64,000 bases of DNA. Origin: Cliona cf. orientalis. Lineage: Eukaryota; Porifera; Demospongiae; Clionaida; Clionaidae. The notes below the pieces were generated by a model. It made no database searches. It saw nothing but the letters and a program-made list of their open reading frames with translations, and was not told the origin of the DNA. The DNA lies in the NCBI GenBank assembly GCA_963930775.1, contig OZ005690.1:11496411-11560410 (forward strand). Reading direction: 5' to 3'. This document shows, piece after piece, positions 34,836 to 43,894 of the stretch; position 1 is the stretch's first letter, and each line of letters opens with the position of its first letter. A program made the position numbers and the translations under genes.

Positions 34836-35074
34836 GACTCCTACGGTGGCCCTGACTCCTGCTCAACATCTCCAGCTAGCTCTGCCTTGTCACGTTGCCA
34901 GAATAACCACACCCCCTAACGTTAACTCCGTAAATCTTCCCTCACATCGTATAACTCCGAATAGTTACAAACTATTTATAGTATATCCGGCCCGAGCGTT
35001 TGAATTTTGATGGTTACACAGTACATATACGTAGTTACATGCCCTCTCCCGCCTTCGGCGGTCGATAAGCCCTT

Positions 35075-35150
35075 GGACAGACAGAAAGACAGACAGACAG
35101 ACAGACACACAAAACGACTACAGTAACCCTACGGCGCATGCGCCGAGGGT
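35075..35150. repeat. (cagacaga)n with a palindromic ggcgcatgcgcc head
   Basis: A cagacagac run is followed by aaaacgactacagtaaccct and the palindrome ggcgcatgcgccgagggtta. Related sequence in the other orientation occurs at 37746-37812 and near 28895-28918. Confidence 0.65.
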
Positions 35151-35508
35151 TAAAAAAAGACGACCACAAACATAAATTCAAAGACTAATATTGATAATAA
35201 TTATTCGACTCTATAAGTGCAGCCTGCTGATGAGTCCCAGCACTGAAAATATAGGGGACGAAAAGGTCATTCATATGACCTTCCAGGCCACTATAATATT
35301 ATATTTAATTATCACACTTATTGAGCTTCCATTTAATCACACTGTCTATGTTATTACAGCTATTATACTATGGTATAATAATGCAGTCTGAGTGTGCTCG
35401 CACACATCATCCATATAGTTGTAGCACATACTGTGATCTGATTGGACACTGATCATCAGAGGTCTCTATTTCTCATAGAGACGGTCACCTACAAGTTTTC
35501 ATAGAGAC

Positions 35509-36056
35509 CTACAAGTGTAGCCAAAGGCAGAGAAAGTCTGGCTGCCTCCAACTTCAGTTGAGTGTTCAACATGCAGCAAACAGCCTCTAGCAGTTCATAG
35601 TTATATACAAATCTGGGAGCTAATTTCCAGGTATGTATCTTGACAAATTACTGGAGACATATAATTATTATAGCTGCATGGTCCAGGAGTATATATAAGG
35701 GTTATGAGTGATGAACTACACATAATAATATTATTTTGGTCACAAGTTGTGGCTGTAAACTAGTGATTGCTGTTACAGTCTTATTATGATGTTGTACTAG
35801 TAATTAGAGACCGAGTCCAAGGTCTTTAAGCATTTTAAGAGACCCGAAAGCCCTAGGCTGGTATATAGCATCACGAGCGAAGCGAGCATCAAGGGTGCTA
35901 CTAAGGGCCTGAGGGTGTCTTAGAACCGTAGAGACCATATTGGACGAGATCTCTAACTGATTCAGAATATTATAGCAACTGTATCATGGTACTTGACCTG
36001 AGGATTAGGCTACTGTTGCACTGTGCATCTTTCTTTGCCTTTGGCTACACTTGTAG
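35509..36056. mobile_element. non-autonomous element with 28-bp inverted ends
   Basis: Left ctacaagtgtagccaaaggc (continuing agagaaag) is inverted at 36029-36056 with one difference. 548 bp. No open frame of note and no clear target duplication. Confidence 0.75.
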
Positions 36057-36069
36057 CTATAGGAAATTC

Positions 36070-37300
36070 TCGTACTCACAATTACAGAACATGCTTCAAA
36101 CACATTGCCAGTCAAAAAACTCAGAAAGACGATTGTTAACATCAAGTCAATGGTACTGATCAAGTTTGGTACTTCAAGGAAGTTGTATGTATATAGAATT
36201 AATTATACGAACTAAAAAGCTACAAAATGTGTACTAATTGCTGTGAATGTATGCATGCATATGGGAAATTCCTAGAATACACACGCAGAGTAAGTCACCA
36301 GTGCAATGACCACAGTGACTGTTTACACCACTCTAGATTATGAATATAGACACAAGAACAAAGGAACTGATCTGATTTTGGTGCCCAGAAAGTGTGGGGT
36401 GTACAAATGAGATCAAAAAGCTACAAGATATGTACAGTATCGATGAACATGAAGTATACACACAAATGCTCATCCTCACACGCACAGAAGTCACCAACGC
36501 CATGTCCAATGTTTACACTACTCCAGATTATGATTATAGACACAAAAAGAAAGGTACTAATCAAGTCTGGTACTCCAGAGATGTTGTATGTGGAATTGTG
36601 AGCTAAATAACTATGAAAATTTTACCGATTGCCATGAATGCATGCGTGTGCATAGGAATTCTCATACACACATATGTGCAGAACATGCCTCAACCACATC
36701 GCCAGTGACGAAACTCAGAAGTATGATTGTTAACATCAAGACTAAGGTAGTGTTGAAATTTGGAACTTCAGAGATAATATGGAAAGAATTGGAGCTACGT
36801 AAAAAGCTATGAAAATTGTACCGATTACAGTGAATGTATACATTGTATGCACATGAAGATTCCTTAGAATACACACACACAGAAGTCACCAATGCCATGT
36901 CCAATATTTACACCTCTCTAGATTATAGATATAGACATCAAAACAAAGGTACTGATCTAATTTTGGTACTTAGAAAGTGTGGGGTGTACAAATAAGACCA
37001 AGAAAGCTACAAGATGTGTACAGTATCGATTAATAATTCAGTACACGCAAAATGCTCATCCTCACACGCACAGAAGTCACCAATGCCATGCCTACTGTTT
37101 GTACCACTCTAGATTATGGTTATAGACATAAGAAAAAAGGTACTGATCAAGTTTGGTACTCTAGAGATGTTGTATGTGGAATTGAGAGCTAAAAAGCTAT
37201 GAAAATTATACCAATTACTGTGAATGCATGTGCACAGGAAGTTCTCATATTCACATGCACAGAACATACCTCAACCACATCACCAGTCAACGAAACTCAG
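36070..37300. repeat. higher-order tandem repeat, ~195-bp monomers
   Basis: Monomers contain variants of cagaagtcaccaatgccatg or cagaacatgcctcaaccaca, then tagattatg.atatagaca, aaaggtactgatca and tttggtact. Related segments recur at steps of about 590-600 bp (36090/36690, 36300/36890, 36490/37080), so about three diverged monomers form a higher-order unit present twice. Short open frames inside are by-products. Confidence 0.8.
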
Positions 37301-37745
37301 ATTATCTTATAAGCCACAAACTACTTGAGCATAACCACTAGTCTACTTGAGATACAAGCCACGTGGTCAGCAGCTCACCACCAAGACCATTAATTAAGGT
37401 ATGTACCTCTGGTGTACCTGAGCACTACTGTTATATTGTATGTTGTTGACTTCTATGCAGGGATTCTGACATCAGCTAGTGAACTATTAATATCATTCTT
37501 ATATATCTTGACATAAACTACTACAAATTATTCATGTTTGTGAGACAATTTAGTCACAAATCAGCTTAAGTCATCTTGTATCAATCCATTTTTTTTTGCA
37601 TTTGTATTTTCAAGGTAGCTATGTTGTAAATATTCCCTATTTTGATTAATTATTAATAATACAATCCTCTTCAATCTTGAAATCAGTCAATAATATTGGC
37701 AATGCATGATGATACAAAATGGGGATAGTTTATAACAATATGATA
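37300..37745. other. AT-rich spacer, no gene recognised
   Basis: No repeat boundary or exon supported. Confidence 0.4.
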
Positions 37746-37821
37746 TCTACCGTATTAACCCTCGCCGCAAAGCGTAGGCGGAGGGTTACTGCAATCGATT
37801 TTTGTCCGTCCGTCCGTTGAA

Positions 37822-38329
37822 CACAGTGCACGTAAACGAAAACGAGACAGTGAAACCAGCAAGAAGCACAGTATTGAAGAAAATGAACGAGATGTTGAAG
37901 AGGTATACAAACAATTGCTAGAAAAGCATAGTTCCAAATGGGATTCGCCAAGACTTAGGTTATGGGCTCGTTGCATTTGCACAGAACACCACAGCAGTTA
38001 TGAAGACCCACCAGATCTTCCAGCCTTTAAAGAACCTGAAACCAAGAAACGCAAGGAGTCGCTAACCGAAGCCTTGGCTGAAGCTGCTGTTGCATTCGCA
38101 TCAGCTATGTCTGGTAGCAGTCAAAATCAGGTGTGTCGCAGTGCCCATGTGGAGTCCGGTCCTAGTGTATCGGCAGTGTCCCCTGGAAAGACAGTGGAGC
38201 TGAGAATGAAAAACTATGAATAATTAACTCCGGGTTGTACAGCAACTCCATGATGATGGAATAATTGATGATAAAGAATTTGCGGAGCAAAAACAAAACA
38301 TTCTCACATTTCTACGTAAAATAAACTAA
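37822..38329 (+). pseudogene. decayed partner gene of a Tc1/mariner element (3' part)
   Basis: Homologous to residues ~165-370 of the intact partner at 56406-57909: HSARKRKRD matches SAHKRSRYD, LWARCICTEHHSSYEDPP matches MWAHLIHMNKHTSYDEPP, and the C-terminal LRVVQQLHDDGIIDDKEFAE matches LLRLQQLFDNGGLTKEQYTE. The C-terminal segment is in another frame after a shift at 38221-38228. The 5' part is missing; the left border joins a taaccctcgccgc repeat head at 37746-37812. It is convergent with a decayed transposase, 30 bp between ends, as in the intact element. Confidence 0.8.
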
Positions 38330-38359
38330 CTGGTTGGTTTGTATATGCATGTATAAAAA

Positions 38360-39356
38360 CTACGTATATATTCCGCTATGTTCAATCCATCCCTGACAAT
38401 CTTCCTCTGTTACTTGGGTGAAACTAGCGAGTAGTAGTGTCTGCAGATCTGTGATATGCATCATGTTAGCTTCAGCTGATTTAAGAGTGGTTTTTACTTT
38501 CGAGAAGAGCTCCTCAATAGGATTGAGATCAGGGGAGTATCATAATGGCGGTAGGAAAAGTGCTAGTGCTCCTACTTCAGAGATGGATTGCTTTACCTCT
38601 GCAATGTGGTGTATATATCGAACAATTGTCCAAAACGACCACTGAATGTGGATTAATGCCATTATAAGGCATCAAGTGTGGCAAGAGGTGGGTTTGCACA
38701 AAATTGTAGAATACCTCCCCAGTAGCTGTACCTTGAAAGGTCCGCACATCCAATAATCCAGCTGACATGCATGCGATCGCTGACTCAGAAACACGTTCCC
38801 CTCTGACCAAAAGTGCTTAATTTTTGGCAGGTTTTCCACGGATACTGTAGCCATATCTTCTTTGCTTGTTCCTAGCATCAGACCCAGTCTCGTCTACAAA
38901 GACGAACATCTCAGTGGCATAAACAGAGACCTCTGAGCTAAACTGCTCTCTCAGCATTGCATCTTGTTGCAAAGCTACTGTTCTCATCCGTTGACGGGTG
39001 AAACCACTCTTGTGTAAAAAGGTGCACAAGCTAACCTCTACCAGCAATGTAACTTCCAGTTCTTTTTGGATTTCATGCAAATAAATTCCGGGGTTTTGAA
39101 GAACAAGGTGTAGAACAAACATTTGAGCAGGTGGGGTAAGCTTTCTTGCTGCCTTCTCTTTTGGATAGGGTCTCTTATGTACACTCCCAGTGGTTTTGAA
39201 AAGAGCTACTGTTCTTTGAGCAGTTGATTTATCGACCCCGAGATTTTTTGAAATCTGATCAAATGTGTATCCCAATACCATCCTTTGGTAGACCATTCTT
39301 CACCTTAAGTCATCGCTATAAGCGCTTGAACGAGCTGGTTCATATGATGTTTTCAT
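38360..39356 (-). pseudogene. decayed Tc1/mariner transposase
   Basis: From an ATG at 39356 the minus strand aligns with the intact transposase at 58928-57951: YSDDLR-stop-RMVYQRM against YANDLRWRVIWQRI, then ISKNLGVDKSTAQRT, FVDETGSDARNKQRRYGYS, VVVLDNCSI and YSPDLNPIEELFSKVK. Damage: TGG to TGA at 39302-39300, a frameshift near 38817, another near 38610, and an inserted stop at 38542-38540. All three catalytic acidic positions are still recognisable. Confidence 0.85.
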
Positions 39357-39539
39357 AACAGCACCACACGGAATCAAAGCCAAGTTTGAAGTTCGCGGGC
39401 AGATCTAAATTTTTGAACACCGCGCGCGTGTTACGCCACTAAGTCTAAAATACGTAAAGTCTAAAACACCGGAAACGGAATGTAAAAAAAAGATTGCGCA
39501 TTTCCGGTGCGCAATGATAAAGCCTGGGCGAAGCCGCTT

Positions 39540-39595
39540 GGGAATTTGGCCTGGGCCTGTGCCCTGGGAGGCCCTGGTGTAGCTACGCCACTGCT
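39540..39595. repeat. isolated element end (cagtggcgtagctacacc type)
   Basis: Inverse of CAGTGGCGTAGCTACACCAG at 39575-39594, followed by ggcctcccagggc motifs. Only one end could be found, so no boundaries are given for an element. Confidence 0.4.
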
Positions 39596-39789
39596 CCCAC
39601 GTACTGCTATTCTTTACCATGAGCTGGAGGAGGAGGAGGAGGAGGACTTAAGTTGGTGGAATTGACCCCATTGCCAGCAGAGAGGATCGCAGAGCTACTT
39701 CAGCTCTGTCTGAAGTCAACCTACTTCAGCCACAACGGTGAGTTGTATGAGCAGAGGCAGGGCGCAGCCATTGGCTCCCCTGTATGGTT

Positions 39790-40926
39790 TAGATCAACCT
39801 TAAGTATAAAACTCCATTAATTTGATACTTCCGTAGATGTTTACAGAAATGTCAATGGATATTTATACTCAGTAATGTTGGCCAGTAGCTACCATAAGTC
39901 TAAAATTGAAATTTATCTATGACCGTACATCTCAAAGCTTAATGAAGGCAATATAAAGTTGATCATTCATATTTTAGACTTAGGGTTCAGAAAGATGTTA
40001 AGTATAAAAATTAATGTTGAGACCTGTATAAATAGTCAGTCTGGAGCATAATTCTTAGTCTATTTTATATGTTGCAGCGGAGTTTTATACTTATAATGTC
40101 TGCCTGAACCATAAGTCTAAAACACTGTAAATAGGAAATTATTAACTTTAGACTTAATTCTCTGGCCGATATCAAGCATAAATCTCCATAGAGATGTATA
40201 TTCATTTTTTTAACATTAGACTTTAACGATATCAAGTATAAATCTCCATAGAGATGTAGATTGATTTTTTAGACTTATGGTTTAGGTCGACGTTAAGTAT
40301 AAAAGTCCGTTGAGACTTCTGTGGATGTTTATATACTAGCCTCAATGGATTTTATACTTAACGTCAGCCTAAACCGTAAGTCTAAAATACTGTAAATAGG
40401 AAATTATTAACTTTAGACTTAATGATATCAAGTATAAATCTCCATAGAGATGTAGATTGATTTTTTTAGACTTATGGTTTAGGTCGACATTAAGTATAAA
40501 AATCCGTTGAGACTTCTGTTTATGTTTATAGTAGCCTCAATGGATTTTTATACTTAACGTCAGCCTAAACCATAAGTCTAAAACCACTGTAAATAGGAAA
40601 TTATTATCTTTAGACTTAACGATATCAAGTATAAATCTCCATAGAGATGTAGATTGATTTTTTTAGACTTATGGTTTTGGTCGACGTTAAGTATAAAAGT
40701 CCGTTGAGACTTCTGTGGATGTTTATAGTAGCCTCAATGGATTTTTATACTTAACGTCAGCCTAAACCATAAGTCTAAAACACTGTAAATAGGAAATTAT
40801 TAACTTTAGACTTAATTCTCTGGCTGATATCAAGTATAAATCTCCATAGAGATGTTTTTTAGACTTATGGTTTAGGTCGACGTTAAGTATAAAAGTCCGT
40901 TGAGACTTCTGTGGATGTTTATAGTA
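39790..40926. repeat. palindromic satellite, left array
   Basis: Tandem ~190-bp monomers made of inverted blocks: ttagacttatggtttagg, gacgttaagtataaaagtcc, then the inverses ggatttttatacttaacgtc and cctaaaccataagtctaaaa, then ggaaattattaactttagac and tctccatagagatgta. The outermost monomers (39790-40130) are the most diverged. The array resumes at 47046 after a 6.1-kb insertion. Confidence 0.9.
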
Positions 40927-41084
40927 CACTGTAAAAACAAGTGTGTTACCGTAACACGCATGTACCGTGTAGCATGTGTGCTAAATGGTGCGACGTGTGT
41001 TAAATTAGCATACTAGCACCTACACGTGTGCTACTATTGCACGCAAAACACTATTTAACATGCGTGCAGATGTGCCACTGTGTT

Positions 41085-41220
41085 ATAATAACCCACTAAG
41101 CATGTACCAGTGTGTTATAATAACCCACTAAGTATGTACCCGTGTGTTACAATAACCCACTAAGCATGTACCAGTGTGTTACTAGTAGTACCCATTCAGT
41201 GTGTCAAACTTACCCACTAA
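41085..41220. repeat. 32-35-bp subterminal tandem repeat
   Basis: Four copies of cccactaagcatgtaccagtgtgtta with small variations, near the left end of the CACTG-ended element; a likely protein-binding zone by position. Confidence 0.75.
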
Positions 41221-41870
41221 GCAATAGCTAGTCTTGCTGTGAATGACCTGGGGACTGTCATACTTTAAATGGTCCCCCCTATAAGCGGTCCCCCCGGACT
41301 GTCCATAGCAACTGTGCATGGTCCCCCCGCCATATACGAGAGGGGTCAGGGGCTGGGTTTTGGATATAGCTAGCTATATGGTTAGCAGGGTTAGTCTCAA
41401 GGGTTTGTATGGCAGACTATAGCGAAGCAAACTAATTTTAATCCACCTCAGCAACAGTTAATGTCTAATTGAGTCAAGTTCAACTCATAATTCAAGTGTT
41501 CACTGGGCCCAATCAGCTTATAAGACTGTGTGGAGGCTCAGTATAATGATTCAAGTATAGTAGCTAATAATTCCTTCACGGTATAGCCTGATTTCCAATC
41601 TTCCGACACTCTAGCTACTAAACTTGAGGAATTTTAATACTAGTAGCAGTAGTCATGCTAAATATACTTCAGCAGAAGGGACAAAGGCTTGAACAGCAGA
41701 CTGGGATGAAGCTCATAGCATCCAGCACCGCGGTACCGACGAGCGCACTCGATTCTAATTAAAGCGCACCGTTTTCTAATGAGCATGCTCAGTAGAGAGT
41801 CAAATTTGAATAGAACACGGCAGCTGCAAGTCAAAAAAAGCGGTTGAAGCTGGCTTTTAACTGTAAAGAC

Positions 41871-41985
41871 ATGGTGCTAGCAGTGAAAGATGCTGTCTAT
41901 GTACCTTGGAGGAGAGCGGTATCAGTGCTAAGGCAACTTAGCTATCTAAATTTACGTCCTCTTTCAAGCAACAGTCAACTTAAAG
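41871..41985 (+). CDS. possible first exon inside the CACTG-ended element
   Basis: ATG at 41871 opens 38 codons (MVLAVKDAVYVPWRRAVSVL, then RQLSYLNLRPLSSNSQLK) ending at a donor-like aaag|gtgag. The product is unrecognised. Downstream, splice-like motifs (tttatag|gtgtgaac at 42309 and 42489) suggest a spliced relic. Confidence 0.3.
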
Positions 41986-42179
41986 GTGAGAAAATGGCGT
42001 GACACTATAAACGATATTTTTTTGTTACTGAGCCTGATATCTTTTTGCTTATAGAGAGAGTTTCTGTAGTGCAAGTTCATATATGAACAAAAAGGTAAGC
42101 TATAATATATACATGATAAAGCTTAGTATAACTAGCTATGACAATTATTACTGTGACTATTTTCATGTGCTCCAGGTAG

Positions 42180-42509
42180 CTATCAGAAGTGGGCAAAAGT
42201 CGTGGACACCACTTACCCGAGGTGTGTATAAGTTGGCTCTGTGTTGTATAATTACTAGGCTATGAGTGCTGGCATGGCATTGTTATCCAGAGGTCTCCTT
42301 TCTTTTCATTTTATAGGTGTGAACATATATCAGCTAGCTACTATCAGAAGTGGGCAAAAGTCATGTGGACACCACTTACCCGAGGTGTGTATAAGTTGGC
42401 TCTGTGTTGTATAATTAGCTATGAGTGCTGGCATGGCATTGTTATCCAGTCTTTAATATTAGCTAGCTAATAGGTCTCCTTTCTTTCTCTTTTATAGGTG
42501 TGAACATAA
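42180..42509. repeat. tandem duplication of ~160 bp
   Basis: Copies 42180-42328 and 42341-42509 share ctatcagaagtgggcaaaag, accacttacccgaggtgtgt and ttttataggtgtgaaca. The second has a ~20-bp extra segment near 42455. Confidence 0.85.
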
Positions 42510-42889
42510 TTATATTATCATCAGACTCTGACCGAGATGAATGTGCAAGGTCATCAGTATTGGTGATTCTATCAAACTGTTGGGTGGACCATTGCAGAGT
42601 GAGAACAATCAAAATGTCTTTGACGCCATTTGTTTGTTTGTTTTCCGCTGTATATACAGTGTATACACACTTGATTGTTTTTTGCTCTTGTGTTTATTCA
42701 TATTTCAGTTCTTGTATACAAGTCATCATGTGTAATAATAACTTACGTGTTAAATTTACCTTTTTATATTGTGTCAATTTAACATACAAGGGTATGAGCA
42801 TGCGTGCTGGTTTAACATACACCCTGGTTCTTGAGATTCAACTGTCAATTGCAAAGCTCTCAAGTGATAGTAAACAGTCACAAGGAATA

Positions 42890-43894
42890 ATGCCTGGCAA
42901 AAAGAAAGCTACTTGTGATCTTTGCTGTGATACCCTTGACAAGGGGCAAGACATTTTAACTTGTGAAGGGGAGTGTGGTTGTACTGTTCACCGATATTGT
43001 GCTGGTGTGACAAAGGGACACTTTGAAAAGCTTTCAAAGAGCAGCACCCCTTACGTATGTGAATGGTGTAGTCTCAAGACGACACAATCCATCATACAAC
43101 AGCTTCAATCAGAGATAGCGAGTTTGAAGTTAGAGCTCTCAGAAGCCAAGGCGGCGCTCGCTGTTCGACCAAGCACAACGCCGCAGGCTACCTCCAGCAC
43201 TTACGCCGCGGCTGCATCTCGTCCACCTCGGAAAACTAGTGTTAACCATCCTACCAGAGGAGGTCAAGATCGGCTGCTATCTCATGTTTCCCAGGCTAGA
43301 AACCCAGCTAGCACTACAGCCAGCAGAGGTCAACGTATGGCGCGAGTTCCAGTCCAAGGAGTACGCCGTGTATGGAATACATATATCCATGCCTCTACCA
43401 AATCTGTTGAGAATGCTGTATCACGATTCTGCAAAGTAGAAGGGCTCAGAATCAGGCGTAAGACTCGCACAAATGACCGAACTGGCAAGTTAAACTGGTG
43501 GTTTGTAGTGTATGGTGAAGAAAGCACGCTTTGTGAGCTCGAAAGAAAGTGGGAGCCTCTCCAAACACAGACCTCATGGGCGCTGGAGAAGTGCACTAAA
43601 CCCAGTGACAACACTATCACTCAAGTAGCTGCTGAACCCAGTTTGGAACAGCCAAATGGAGATGAATCCCAGTCACAAGAGAATGCAACAAAGGATGAGA
43701 TTGGTAATGCCACTACAACTGCTACAACTGCAACACTTACTCTGGTAGATCCAGCCCATCCATCTGCAAATAGTTCTACATCTACAAAAAATGCCAGCAA
43801 TCAGTTAGATCAAACAATCTCTGTACCCAATCATGTGAATGCTACTGCAGCTTCTTTTTTAGGAGAGAGCAACGCTGCATCAACCAATCCATAA
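42890..43894 (+). CDS. LINE ORF1 protein with PHD-like finger, 334 aa
   Basis: The ATG at 42890 is preferred because the zinc finger starts directly after it. Residues 5-60 form a Cys/His-rich PHD-like finger (CDLCC, ILTCEGECGCTVHRYC, YVCEWC). A short coiled coil follows (IIQQLQSEIASLKLELSEAK), then a Ser/Thr/Arg-rich linker. A folded part around residues 155-235 (RVWNTYIHASTKSVENAVSR, RRKTRTNDRTGKLNWWFVVY) resembles the C-terminal module of CR1/Jockey-type ORF1 proteins that bind RNA. The tail is Asn/Thr-rich. A heptamer T TTT TTA at 43855-43861 lies in frame just before the stop. Confidence 0.8.
   Translation: MPGKKKATCDLCCDTLDKGQDILTCEGECGCTVHRYCAGVTKGHFEKLSKSSTPYVCEWCSLKTTQSIIQQLQSEIASLKLELSEAKAALAVRPSTTPQATSSTYAAAASRPPRKTSVNHPTRGGQDRLLSHVSQARNPASTTASRGQRMARVPVQGVRRVWNTYIHASTKSVENAVSRFCKVEGLRIRRKTRTNDRTGKLNWWFVVYGEESTLCELERKWEPLQTQTSWALEKCTKPSDNTITQVAAEPSLEQPNGDESQSQENATKDEIGNATTTATTATLTLVDPAHPSANSSTSTKNASNQLDQTISVPNHVNATAASFLGESNAASTNP
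43855..43861 (+). promoter_or_regulatory. candidate -1 ribosomal frameshift site (T TTT TTA)
   Basis: In the ORF1 frame the codons read tcT TTT TTA, exactly the X XXY YYZ arrangement. A -1 slip here enters the frame of ORF2, which is open without a stop from 43861 onward. The ORF1 stop is 31 bases downstream. I could not identify a clear stimulatory stem or pseudoknot by eye. Confidence 0.5.

Larger units (their letters stand above)
29146..35076. mobile_element. candidate large non-autonomous element with inverted ends
   Basis: Left end ccaagggcttatcgaccgcc (continuing ~47 bp to about 29192) is exactly inverted at about 35030-35076. A second inverted block (gggctattccagttaataa) lies at 29229 and 34440. 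A 9-bp direct repeat, acagacaga, flanks both ends, but the right one sits in a (cagacaga)n run and so is weak evidence. Inside are several smaller miniature elements and no transposase. It could instead be two independent insertions. Confidence 0.4.

Noticed and set aside
36394-36606. 70-codon frame as a gene
   Set aside because: It lies within the tandem repeat and the other repeat copies do not keep the frame.
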